In this document: piece by piece, positions 55,250 to 63,205 of the stretch
Position numbering within the stretch: position 1 is the stretch's first letter
How the letters are laid out: each line of letters starts with the position of its first letter
Origin: Halomarina litorea
GTDB lineage: Archaea > Halobacteriota > Halobacteria > Halobacteriales > Haloarculaceae
Assembly: GCF_024227715.1 (NCBI RefSeq)
Contig: NZ_CP100448.1
Span: 2,873,655 to 2,937,654, forward strand
Reading direction: 5' to 3'
DNA: 64,000 bases
The notes under the pieces: model-generated
What the model was told of the DNA's origin: nothing
Databases searched by the model: none
What the model saw: the letters and a program-made list of their open reading frames with translations, nothing else
Made by a program: the position numbers and the translations under genes

Positions 55250-55510
55250 GCGTGCGAGGTTCGTAAACCCCCCGCGTCGCGTTGCGCGTTCCGCTACGCC
55301 CTCGTCGGTCCACCGCGAGCGCCACGCATGGACATCGTCGACCGCTTCTCCGAGGCCATCCCCTTCGCCGACCACCTCGACATCGAACTGGACGAGGTGG
55401 GCGACGGGCGCGCGGTGGGCCACGTCGACCTGCGCGAGGAACACTCCTCGAACCCCGCGAGCATGGTCGCCCACGGTGAGGTGGCCTACTCGCTCGCCGA
55501 CACCGTCGGG

Positions 55511-55568
55511 GTTCACGAGAGCGGATCGCTCGTGCGCTAACCGAAACGCGTCGCGTTTCGGTGATGGG
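55511..55568 (+). mobile_element. 58-nt double-hairpin insertion 1 in the thioesterase gene
   Basis: The insert begins GTTC and holds a bulged stem CACGAGAGCG-GAT-CGCTCGTG (55514-55534), linker CGCTA, and a second stem ACCGAAACGCG-T-CGCGTTTCGGT (55540-55562), then GAT and a repeated GGG. Flanking GGG (55508-55510 and 55566-55568) may be a 3-nt target duplication. Confidence 0.65.
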
Positions 55569-55682
55569 GCGGCCGTCGTGGACCTGAACGAGACGGTCAC
55601 GCCCACCATCGACGTTCGCATCGACTACCTCGCGCCCGCGACGGGCGAGCGACTGGTCGCGGAAGCGGAGGTCACGCGGAAC

Positions 55683-55740
55683 GTTCGAAAATCGCTTCGC
55701 GATTTTCGCAGCCAACCAGAAATCTCCGATTTCTGGTGAC
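55683..55740 (+). mobile_element. 58-nt double-hairpin insertion 2 in the thioesterase gene
   Basis: The insert begins GTTC and holds stem CGAAAATCGC-TTC-GCGATTTTCG (55686-55708), linker CAGCCA, and stem ACCAGAAATC-TCC-GATTTCTGGT (55715-55737), then GAC. ACG occurs at both edges (55681-55683 and 55739-55741). Length, order and GTTC / GGTGA ends equal insertion 1 while the stems differ. Confidence 0.65.
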
Positions 55741-55874
55741 GGAAACAGCGTCGCTACCGTCGATATCGACGTCGAGGATGGCGAGGGCACGCACGTCGCC
55801 TGCGCGGGGTCTACAAGACGGGCGGGGTGGACGGGCGGACGCCGTGGACCGCCGGGACGGACGACCGGTAGTAC

Positions 55875-56870
55875 TCAGACGTCGGCGTCGAGAATCTCAC
55901 GGTAGAGCGCCGCCTCGCGGTCCGCGATGGTTCGGATGTCACCTGCGACCTCGTCCACCGTCTCGCGGTAGTCGGGCCCCTCGGACTCGCTGGCGTCCTT
56001 CAGCGTCTCGCCCACCGCGGTCCAGTCCTCGGCGATGGCGGCCATCTCCTCGGTGACCGACTCGCCGAACGGGTGCTCCACGGTTCGGAAGAAGTCGCGC
56101 TGGAGGCCGCGGAACGCGCCGCCACCGGTCCCCCGGCGCTCGACGTTCTGGTAGGCGAAGCGGGCCGTCCACTGCGGGTCGGGCAGGGTCGGCCACTCGG
56201 CCATGCTGGAGACGAGGCGCTGGATGCCGGCGAGACCCTGTACGCCGAGTGTGCCGGGGTCGAAGCGCCCCTCGTCCGGCGCGAACATGTACTCGGCCAT
56301 CGTCGTCGTCGCCGCCACGACGGCGTCTTCGACGGGCGTGGTAATCGAGGGGTCCGTGACCGCGAGGTAGCGACACTGCAGGGGGACCATCGCGTTCGAG
56401 GTCATCGCCCCCTGCAGGCGGTCGGTCGGAAGGTACTGGACCTCCTCGAACTCGCTGTCCGAGAGGTACACCCCCTCGTCGTCGTAGCCCACCGCGAGCA
56501 ACGAGTGCGGCGAGAAGTGCGTGTCCGTCCCGTAGTAGTCGAGGTAGTAGATGTCTGCGAACAGCATGACCGGGTGGCCGTCGTCGAGCAATTCCCTGAT
56601 GTCGGCCCACGCCTCGTCCCACGACTGCCCCTCGCGTTCGACGTGGTCGATACCGAGCGTGTGGAAGAAGGCGCGTTCGAGGTAGAGCGGGCGGCCGATG
56701 AACGCCTTGTGCGGCGGGTCGGGCAGTTCGAAGAAGGTGAAGCCCAGTCCCGAGGCGAGGCCGAAGCAGGTCGGTTCGTCGAACCCCCACCCGTAGTAGT
56801 CGGCGAGGTTGCGAAGCGAGGTGGACCCGCAGTGTCGGCCCGTCGCGTGGTCGTAGTCGGGGAGTCGCAT
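55875..56870 (-). CDS. BtrH/DUF4872-like protein
   Basis: A 331-aa protein. The N-terminal half matches the butirosin-biosynthesis BtrH domain, a papain-like acyltransferase fold: GRHCGSTSLRNLADYYG with likely nucleophile C14, DGHPVMLFADIYYLDY, and HFSPHSLLAVGYDDEGVYLSDSEF with the catalytic His. The C-terminal half is the DUF4872 helical domain (AIAEDWTAVGETLKDAS). In butirosin synthesis BtrH moves an acyl group from a carrier protein; a halophile counterpart has no known task. ATG 56870 is chosen; the frame to 56966 lacks homology. The SDR gene lies 44 nt upstream on the same strand. Confidence 0.8.
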   Translation of the reverse strand: MRLPDYDHATGRHCGSTSLRNLADYYGWGFDEPTCFGLASGLGFTFFELPDPPHKAFIGRPLYLERAFFHTLGIDHVEREGQSWDEAWADIRELLDDGHPVMLFADIYYLDYYGTDTHFSPHSLLAVGYDDEGVYLSDSEFEEVQYLPTDRLQGAMTSNAMVPLQCRYLAVTDPSITTPVEDAVVAATTTMAEYMFAPDEGRFDPGTLGVQGLAGIQRLVSSMAEWPTLPDPQWTARFAYQNVERRGTGGGAFRGLQRDFFRTVEHPFGESVTEEMAAIAEDWTAVGETLKDASESEGPDYRETVDEVAGDIRTIADREAALYREILDADV

Positions 56871-56914
56871 ACCGGCATCTGACCGCGCGCCGCCGTAAAC
56901 CGTTCGGGGCGCGC

Positions 56915-58015
56915 TCAGACGCGCTTGGAGAGCGCCTTGACGGCTTCGAGCGCCCCCTGGTCCCACGCGACGCGGTGGTCGAGGCCCGTCTCACCTTCCT
57001 GCTCCTCGTACTCCTCCAAGTACCACTGGTAGGTGTCGATGAGTGCCTCCCGGTTGGAGTACTCCGGCTCCCACCCCAGTTCGCGGAGTTTCTCGACGGA
57101 GACGTAGGAGTCCTCGTGGGCCGTCTCGTACACCCACGGGTACAGCGGCGAGAGGTCGAGGGCGTTCAGGACGCGGAGCGCCGCCACCGTCAGCGTGGCG
57201 GGCGTGCCGAGGACCCGCTTGCCGGTCTCGGCGTAGTCGACCAGTGCCTGGAAGTCCTCCTTCATCGTCGTGTACTCCGTCGCGCCGACGTTGAACGTCC
57301 CGTTGACGCGCTCCTCGTCGAGCGTGAACAGAACCTCTATCGCCCGCACGAGGTCGCGGACGTGGAGCAACTGGTACCGATTGTTCCCCCACCCGACGAG
57401 CGGGACGTTCGCGCCGTCTTCCACCCAGTCGAACAGCACCTGAAAGACGCCCAGTCGCTGCGGGCCGATGAACGTCTTCGGACGGACGACGGGGACACAC
57501 AGCCCGCGCCGCCGGAAGTCCGCACAGAGCTTCTCGGCTTCGACCTTCGCGGTGCCGTAGGGGCCGACGCCGTCGGTGGGTGAATCCTCGGTGATTGGGT
57601 GGTGGTCGTGGGTGCCGTAGACGGCCGTCGAGGAGACGTAGACGACCCGGTCGACGTCGGCCTCCGTCGCGGCCCACAGCACGGCGCGCGTGCCGTCAAC
57701 GGTGACCTCGCGGATGGTCTCGTCGTCCCAGAGCGGGAGCGCCGCCGCGGTGTGGACGACGACGTCGGCGTCGGCCTCCTCGAACGTCTCGCGGAGCGTG
57801 CTCTCGTCGCGCACATCCGCCTCGACGTACGAGACGCCCTCGACGGGGTCGGATTCGTCGAACGGCTTCAGGTCGACGGCCGTCACGTCGAGTCCCTGCT
57901 TAACGAAGTACTGGCACGTGTGGAGGCCGAGGAAGCCGGTCCCGCCGGTGACGACGACCGAGTCGTAGTCGAGCGCTTCCCCCGCCGCGTCGGTGGTTGC
58001 GACAGCGTCGCTCAT
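56915..58015 (-). CDS. NAD-dependent epimerase/dehydratase (extended SDR)
   Basis: A 366-aa extended SDR. The nucleotide loop is GGTGFLG (residues 24-30), the catalytic triad is S128/S129, Y153 and K157 (SSTAVYG, GPYGTAK), and RPKTFIGPQRLGVF follows. The C-terminal substrate part (SPLYPWVYETAHEDSYVS) resembles 3-beta-HSD-like and sugar epimerases. It could modify a sugar nucleotide or a polyprenyl-linked sugar, given the next cluster, but it is divergent from that cluster by 235 nt. The gene precedes the BtrH-like gene, 44 nt apart, probably one transcript. Confidence 0.87.
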   Translation of the reverse strand: MSDAVATTDAAGEALDYDSVVVTGGTGFLGLHTCQYFVKQGLDVTAVDLKPFDESDPVEGVSYVEADVRDESTLRETFEEADADVVVHTAAALPLWDDETIREVTVDGTRAVLWAATEADVDRVVYVSSTAVYGTHDHHPITEDSPTDGVGPYGTAKVEAEKLCADFRRRGLCVPVVRPKTFIGPQRLGVFQVLFDWVEDGANVPLVGWGNNRYQLLHVRDLVRAIEVLFTLDEERVNGTFNVGATEYTTMKEDFQALVDYAETGKRVLGTPATLTVAALRVLNALDLSPLYPWVYETAHEDSYVSVEKLRELGWEPEYSNREALIDTYQWYLEEYEEQEGETGLDHRVAWDQGALEAVKALSKRV

Positions 58016-58211
58016 CCGGCGGCAGGTGGCGGGCGTGCCACTTGAGTCGGGGGGACCCTCCCGACGCTCAACAGACGCGAACTCGGACTATTCCGAAGCT
58101 CGAACGATCCGGCCGAAATCGGGAGACGCAACGTCGGCTTACACCACTGTTCACACGAGTGTATCACACCCGGAGATGCAACAGTTCGAAACCCGGTGGA
58201 AGCACCGCCAC

Positions 58212-58220
58212 GTTATATGA
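58212..58220 (+). promoter_or_regulatory. TATA box of the polyprenyl-sugar cluster
   Basis: GTTATATGA lies about 34 nt before ATG 58251. The rest of the 235-nt divergent spacer 58016-58250 has a short ACAC-GA-GTGT palindrome near 58150-58161 but no gene. Confidence 0.55.
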
Positions 58221-58250
58221 GACTCTCCAGCCTCGGGTCCTCGACAGCCC

Positions 58251-59189
58251 ATGTCATACCCACACGCTGCACGGATGCGACTCGCGCTCGCGGGCCTCCT
58301 CCGCGAGATGCGGCCCCAGCAGTGGTACAAGCAGGGGGTCGTCCTGCTCGGGGTGGTGTTCTCGCGGCACCTGCTCGACCCTGCGGCGTGGGTGGGGGCG
58401 CTGGCGGCCGCCACGGCGTTCACCGCCGTCGCGGGCGCAGTGTACGTCTTCAACGACATCAGCGACGTCGAGGAGGACCGGCAGCACCCGACGAAGCGCA
58501 ACCGCCCCATCGCCAGCGGACAGGTGTCGATACCGCTCGCCGTCGCCTTCGGAACCCTCCTCGCCGTCGGGGGGCTCGCGCTGGCCTACGCCACGGACGT
58601 CCTCGTGTTGGGCGTGATACTGGCGTACGTCGGACAGAACGCCCTCTACACCCTGTTCCTGAAGGAGGTTGCCTTCGCCGACACCATCGTCATCGCCGTC
58701 GGGTTCGTCCTGCGAGCCATCGCGGGCGTCGTGGCCATCAGCGTCCGCCTCAGTCCGTGGCTCATCGTCTGTACGTTCTTGCTGGCACTGGTTCTCGCAC
58801 TGGGCAAGCGCCGCCACGAACTCGACGAGACCGGCGGACCCAAGGGAACCGACGAGAATGACGGCGAGAACACCCGTGAGTCCCTCGGGACCTACCGCGC
58901 CGGAGCCGTCGACCAGTTGCTCGTCGTCGCCGCCGCGACGCTCCTGATGGCCTACGCGCTGTACACGTTCACCGGCACCGACGACGCGATGATGCTCACG
59001 CTCCCCTTCGCCTTCTTCGGCGTCTTCCGGTACCACCACCTCGTCCACACCACCGACGTGGGCGGCAAGCCCGAGTACCTCCTGCTCGACCGGCCGCTGG
59101 CGTCCAACTGCGCGCTGTGGCTGGCCGTCGTCGTCGCAGTCCTCTACGACCTACCCGCCGTCGTTGGGTTTCCGGGGGTGATGCCGTGA
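58251..59189 (+). CDS. UbiA-family prenyltransferase, decaprenyl-phosphate phosphoribosyltransferase-like
   Basis: A 312-aa membrane protein of about nine helices. It begins with LLREMRPQQWYKQGVVLLG and has the two Asp motifs NDISDVEEDRQHPTKRNRPI and YTLFLKEVAFADTIVIAVGF, the order and spacing of the DPPR synthase group (mycobacterial Rv3806c) that joins PRPP to decaprenyl phosphate. The acidic loop near residues 196-210 (GGPKGTDENDGEN) is an extra. If it works in the same way it makes a polyprenyl-phospho-ribose phosphate. ATG 58251 fits the TATA box. Its TGA overlaps the next GTG by four bases. Confidence 0.85.
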   Translation: MSYPHAARMRLALAGLLREMRPQQWYKQGVVLLGVVFSRHLLDPAAWVGALAAATAFTAVAGAVYVFNDISDVEEDRQHPTKRNRPIASGQVSIPLAVAFGTLLAVGGLALAYATDVLVLGVILAYVGQNALYTLFLKEVAFADTIVIAVGFVLRAIAGVVAISVRLSPWLIVCTFLLALVLALGKRRHELDETGGPKGTDENDGENTRESLGTYRAGAVDQLLVVAAATLLMAYALYTFTGTDDAMMLTLPFAFFGVFRYHHLVHTTDVGGKPEYLLLDRPLASNCALWLAVVVAVLYDLPAVVGFPGVMP

Positions 59190-59821
59190 GCGAGCGACGG
59201 GCGTACGACCTGCAGACCCACACCGACGCCTCGCCGTGCTCGCGGACACCTCCCGACCGCGTCGCGCGGGCGGCAGTCGACGCCGGCCTCGACGGCATCG
59301 CCGTCACCGACCACGACACGACGGAGAACGTCGCCGCGGTCCGGGCCGCGGCCCCGCCCGGCCTGGAGGTCATCGCCGGCGTGGAGGTGACGACGACACA
59401 GGGCCACCTGCTCGCCCTCGGCGTCGAGCACCCGCCGCCGAAGACGGACCCGCAGACGGTCATCGAGGACGTCCACGACCAGGGCGGGGTCGCCGTCCTC
59501 TCGCACCCCTTCGACCGCCTCCGACAGTACTACGACCGGGACCTGTCGGCCATCGCGCGGCGCGTCGACGCCGTCGAGGTGTGCAACTCCCGGTGCGTGC
59601 GAAAGCGGTACAACGATCGCGCGCGCTCGTTCGCGGCCAAGCACGGCCTCGCCGCCACCGGTGGGTCCGACGCTCACTTTCCGATGGAGGTCGGGCGGGC
59701 GCGGACCGTCTGTACGGGCGACCCGCTGGCGGCGATTCGCGCCGGCGAGACGACGGCGGCGGGGCGTGCCCGCTACCTCTCGGGACACGTCGCGACCAAA
59801 CTCCACCAACTACTCCGATGA
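59186..59821 (+). CDS. PHP-domain phosphoesterase
   Basis: A 211-aa protein from GTG 59186 (GTGA overlap). It carries the four PHP motifs: DLQTHTD (residues 8-14), VTDHDTTEN, GVEVTT, LSHPFDR and GGSDAHFP, providing metal ligands. The usual first His of D-L-H-x-H is Gln here, as in some PHP enzymes. PHP proteins remove phosphate from histidinol phosphate or nucleotides. Placed directly after a DPPR-like synthase, it could remove the 5'-phosphate of the lipid-linked pentose, but this is inference. It overlaps the next gene by four bases. Confidence 0.85.
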   Translation: MSERRAYDLQTHTDASPCSRTPPDRVARAAVDAGLDGIAVTDHDTTENVAAVRAAAPPGLEVIAGVEVTTTQGHLLALGVEHPPPKTDPQTVIEDVHDQGGVAVLSHPFDRLRQYYDRDLSAIARRVDAVEVCNSRCVRKRYNDRARSFAAKHGLAATGGSDAHFPMEVGRARTVCTGDPLAAIRAGETTAAGRARYLSGHVATKLHQLLR

Positions 59822-60810
59822 CCGGAACGGACACCACCGGAGGGCTGTGGCGTCACTTGCGCCGGGGCGGCGGCCTGCTGCGCGAGCACGGCCTCTGGCT
59901 GACTGCCCTCCTATCGGTGGGGGTGTTCGCGGGGCTGTTCCTGCTGGCGGACGCCGAGGCCGTCACCCGGTCACTGCTGAGCGTCGACGGGTGGACGCTC
60001 GTGACCGTCCTCGCGCTGGTCGTCGTCAGCTACGCGGTGCGCTTCCTGAAGTGGGGGTTCTACCTCCGCGAACTGGACATCGACGTACCCCTCGGGTCGA
60101 GCCTCCTCACCTTCTTTTCGGGGCTGATGCTCGTCGTCACGCCCGGGAAACTGGGAGAGGTCTGGAAGGCGTGGTTCCTGCGAGACCGCGAGGGAATCCC
60201 CGCCAGTCGGACGACGGCCGTCGTCGGGGCCGAGCGGATCACCGACCTGCTGGCGCTCAGTGCGCTGGCGGTGCTCGGCGTCGTCGTCTACCGGCGCTCT
60301 CCGGCCGTCCTGCTGGCCGTCGGGGGGACCTTCCTCGCCGGCCTCGCGCTCCTCCAGTGGCGGACGGCCTGTCTCGCCGTGCTGGACCGACTGGCGACGC
60401 TCCCCGTCGTCGGCCCCCACGCCGCCTCGCTGGAGTCGTTCTACGAGGGGACCTACGCGCTGTTCCGCCCGCGCCCGCTGGCGGTGGCGATGGTCCTGAG
60501 CGTCCTCGCGTGGGGGCTGGAGGGGGCGGCGCTGTGGGTCATCCTCGCGGGGCTGGGGGCCGACGCGAGCCTCGTCGTCGGGCTGTTCGTCTTCGGGCTG
60601 GGGTCGGTCGTCGGCGCTGTGAGCCTCCTGCCCGGCGGGCTGGCGGCCACCGAGGCGAGCATGGTCGGCCTACTCGTCGCGCTGGGCGTCGCCCGGACCG
60701 TCGCCGTGAGTTCGACGCTGCTCGTCCGCGTCGGCACGCTCTGGTTCGGGGCGGCCCTCGGGACGGCCGTCTTCGGCCTCTCGCGGCTCTCCGGGAGGGC
60801 CGATCGGTGA
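59818..60810 (+). CDS. LPG synthase/AglD-type membrane protein (UPF0104)
   Basis: A 330-aa polytopic protein with eight or nine helices, in the lysylphosphatidylglycerol-synthase TM family. The signature is VVTPGKLGEVWKAWFLRD, followed by RTTAVVGAERITDLLAL and SLLPGGLAATEASMVGLL. In archaea this fold occurs in AglD-type enzymes and in possible flippases for polyprenyl sugars. Start ATG 59818 overlaps the PHP stop by four bases. Flippase or transfer role is inference from context. Confidence 0.85.
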   Translation: MTGTDTTGGLWRHLRRGGGLLREHGLWLTALLSVGVFAGLFLLADAEAVTRSLLSVDGWTLVTVLALVVVSYAVRFLKWGFYLRELDIDVPLGSSLLTFFSGLMLVVTPGKLGEVWKAWFLRDREGIPASRTTAVVGAERITDLLALSALAVLGVVVYRRSPAVLLAVGGTFLAGLALLQWRTACLAVLDRLATLPVVGPHAASLESFYEGTYALFRPRPLAVAMVLSVLAWGLEGAALWVILAGLGADASLVVGLFVFGLGSVVGAVSLLPGGLAATEASMVGLLVALGVARTVAVSSTLLVRVGTLWFGAALGTAVFGLSRLSGRADR

Positions 60811-61943
60811 GCACGACCCTCCTCCCGGAGCGCCACCGCGCCGGCCTCCGGACGTGGGTGCTGTTCGGCGACCCGACGCGAAGCGCGCTGTGCTGGCTGG
60901 CGCTGGCGCTCGTCGGGAGTGTGTTCCTCTTCGACGCCCCGCGCTACACCTTGCTCAGTACCTACACCGACCACATGCGCCACACCTACGCCGCGTGGTC
61001 GTTCCTCCACCTCGGGTTCGGCGTCTACACACAGCCAATGGGGACGTGGGACGTGGCCGCCGTCGAGCCGTTCGTCACGTGGCCGACCCTACCCCACATG
61101 TACCCGTTCGGGTCGCTCCTATTGTTCCTCCCGGCGGCACTGCTGGTGAACCTCTCGGTCCTCGCGCCGGCGACTACCTACGCGCTGCTGGTAGCGGCGT
61201 TCACCGGTGCGGGCACACTCGCGATGGCGCTCCTCTACCGGACGCTCCCCTACCCGCCGGGGCTCGCGGCGCTCGTCACGGCACTCGCCGCGATGCCCTA
61301 CCTCTTCTGGGGGCTGAACGGCTTCTTCGACACCGTCGCCGTCGCGCTCGCCCTCGTCGGCGTGGCCGCCCACCGGCGAGAGGGCGAACGGGTCTCGCTG
61401 TTCGCGCTGATCGGCGCGCTCTCCTTGCACTTCCGGCTGTGGTACCTCGGACCGCTCGCGCTTGCCACCGCCTGGCGTTACTGGCGCGAGCGGGGCGTCG
61501 ACGCCGCCTTCGTCGGCGCGCTGGCCCTCGGGGGTCTCTCGCTCGCCTCCTTCGCGCTGACCCTGCCCGCGGCGGGCCGTCTCGGCGAGACGGAGATGTT
61601 CACCGAGAACCCCGTCGCGCTGACGACGGGCGCGGGCATCACCCCCGAGACAGGGGTAGCGCTCGCGGGAGCTGCCGTCCTGCTGGGCGTGCTCTACACC
61701 CGCGAACGGGATCCGGTCGCGCTGGCGGCGCTGACGCTCGCCGTCGCGTCGGTGTTCGCCCTCTCGCAGTGGGTCGCGTGGTACCCCATCCTGCTGACAC
61801 CCGCGCTGGCGCTGGCCGACCGCCGGGCCAGTCAGGTCGCCCTCGTCGTCGCGTTCCTGCAGGTGAGCGTCTCGCTCGGCAACCCGCCGAACTGGTTTGC
61901 CTTCGCCGAGGCGGTCCTTCGGGCGACAGTGGGGTGGGGGTAG
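60807..61943 (+). CDS. Polytopic membrane protein, likely GT-C glycosyltransferase
   Basis: A 378-aa protein with about ten helices from GTG 60807, overlapping the previous stop by four bases. The second loop has TLLSTYTDHMRHTYAAWSF, in the position where GT-C enzymes carry an acidic pair; HMYPFGSLLLFLP and a late SVFALSQWVAWYPILLTPAL follow. No clear family name can be given, but the shape and position fit a glycosyltransferase that uses a lipid-linked sugar on the outer membrane face. The stop is two bases before the next start. Confidence 0.7.
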   Translation: MSTTLLPERHRAGLRTWVLFGDPTRSALCWLALALVGSVFLFDAPRYTLLSTYTDHMRHTYAAWSFLHLGFGVYTQPMGTWDVAAVEPFVTWPTLPHMYPFGSLLLFLPAALLVNLSVLAPATTYALLVAAFTGAGTLAMALLYRTLPYPPGLAALVTALAAMPYLFWGLNGFFDTVAVALALVGVAAHRREGERVSLFALIGALSLHFRLWYLGPLALATAWRYWRERGVDAAFVGALALGGLSLASFALTLPAAGRLGETEMFTENPVALTTGAGITPETGVALAGAAVLLGVLYTRERDPVALAALTLAVASVFALSQWVAWYPILLTPALALADRRASQVALVVAFLQVSVSLGNPPNWFAFAEAVLRATVGWG

Positions 61944-61944
61944 C

Positions 61945-63180
61945 GTGCGACTGTCCGGGCCCGTGACCCGCCGGCGAGCGCTGGCGGCTCTCGGTCTCGC
62001 GGTCGCCGCCGCACTCGCCGTCTACAGCACCAACTGGATATGGCACGTCGTCGGCGAGTGGAAACCGCTCACAGACTTCAACATCTACTTCGACGCCTAC
62101 CGGAGCGCACGCGCCGGCCGGAACCCCTACGACCCCGACGCCATCGGCACCGGCTTCCTCTACCACCCGTTCGTACTGACCCTCGTCGGTCTCGTCGCGT
62201 CGCTGGGCCGGGCGGGGGCGGCGACCGTCTGGGTGGGGGCGAGCGCGCTGGTGTGGGTCGGGGCGCTCGCTCTCGCCATCCGCCTCGTCGACCTGCTCGG
62301 AGGACACGTCCCCTCCGGGACCCGGTGGGCGCTGTTCGCGGGCGGCCTCCTGTTCGCCCCCGCATGGGACACGCTCTACGGTGGGCAGATAAACGGGTTC
62401 GTGGTCGTTTCGACGCTCCTCGCCGTCTATCTCGCTGAGACCGACCGCTCACTGCTGGGCGGGAGCGCCCTCGCCCTCGCCGTGACGCTCAAGACGTCGC
62501 CCGTCCTGCTGGCGGGCTACTTCGTCGGGACGCGCGACTGGCGGGCGCTTGCGGGCCTCGCCGGCGGTGTCGGCTTGTTCACGCTCCTTCCGGCGATGCA
62601 GTTCTCGCCCGATATCGTCGGCCAGTACGTCGCGGCCACCGCACAACTGAGCGGGACGGTTGACGCCTTTCCGGGGAACAAGAGCCTCGCGGCGGTGACG
62701 CTCCGACTCGCGGAGGCGTTCGGGTGGTCGGTAGGGACCGGGACGGCCCGACTCCTCCGGGAACTGCTCGTCGTCGGATCGGGTCTCGTACTTGGTGCGA
62801 CGGCGCTCGCCCGGCCGGTTCGAACGGCGACAGCGGGGCGGTGGTTCCTCGCCGGCCTCTCGACGGCCGTCGTCGCCCTCTCGCCGCTCGTCTGGTACCA
62901 CCACGGGACCCTCCTCCTGTTCCCGCTGGTCGCCCTCCTGACCGCCAGGGAGGGGTGGGTCCGCGCGGTGGGCCTGCTCGCCGCGTTCCTCGTGCAGGCC
63001 GACCGAATCGTCGAACAGGCGTTCATCGGCTGGGGCGTGCTCCCCCGGGTAGGGGTCCCGATGCTCGCCGCGCAGTTGCTCGTCCTCGTCGTCGCGTCGG
63101 GGCTGTACCTCCGGGCGTGGCGGGACGGACCGAGCGAATGGGCGTGGGCACGCTACCGTCGACTGCTGGCGCGCGAATAG
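61945..63180 (+). CDS. GT87-family glycosyltransferase
   Basis: A 411-aa membrane protein with about ten helices from GTG 61945. It has [19 protein letters not shown] with the Asp-Tyr acidic region, [13 protein letters not shown], the loop [26 protein letters not shown]-like [14 protein letters not shown], and [14 protein letters not shown], all typical of GT87 (mannosyl-/arabinofuranosyl-type GT-C enzymes that use polyprenyl phosphate sugars). It ends the cluster. The acceptor is unknown, perhaps a surface glycan or lipid. Confidence 0.85.
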   Translation: MRLSGPVTRRRALAALGLAVAAALAVYSTNWIWHVVGEWKPLTDFNIYFDAYRSARAGRNPYDPDAIGTGFLYHPFVLTLVGLVASLGRAGAATVWVGASALVWVGALALAIRLVDLLGGHVPSGTRWALFAGGLLFAPAWDTLYGGQINGFVVVSTLLAVYLAETDRSLLGGSALALAVTLKTSPVLLAGYFVGTRDWRALAGLAGGVGLFTLLPAMQFSPDIVGQYVAATAQLSGTVDAFPGNKSLAAVTLRLAEAFGWSVGTGTARLLRELLVVGSGLVLGATALARPVRTATAGRWFLAGLSTAVVALSPLVWYHHGTLLLFPLVALLTAREGWVRAVGLLAAFLVQADRIVEQAFIGWGVLPRVGVPMLAAQLLVLVVASGLYLRAWRDGPSEWAWARYRRLLARE

Positions 63181-63205
63181 CGGAAGAAGAAGGCGAGCGA
63201 ACTGC

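Larger units (their letters stand above)
55328..55871 (+). pseudogene. PaaI-type hotdog thioesterase, broken by two hairpin insertions and a small indel
   Basis: Three collinear pieces in three frames make one PaaI-like thioesterase. Piece 1 (55328-55510) reads MDIVDRFSEAIPFADHLDIE and on to SMVAHGEVAYSLADTVG; piece 2 (about 55566-55682) reads GAAVVDLNETVTPTIDVRID to AEAEVTRN; piece 3 (about 55741-55871) reads GNSVATVDIDVEDGEGTHVA and, after a further frame change near 55803-55806, GVYKTGGVDGRTPW to TAG. Removing two 58-nt inserts (55511-55568 and 55683-55740) restores continuity; the final break needs 1 or 4 nt. Intact family members hydrolyse acyl-CoA thioesters. It is convergent with the BtrH-like gene three bases on. 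Confidence 0.8.

Noticed and set aside
55683-55740. IS200/IS605 end fragment or PATE-type MITE
   Set aside because: Those elements have fixed subterminal hairpins and are longer; here the two copies share layout and length but not stem sequence.
58150-58161. ACAC-GA-GTGT palindrome in the divergent spacer
   Set aside because: Arms of four bases are expected by chance in 235 nt.
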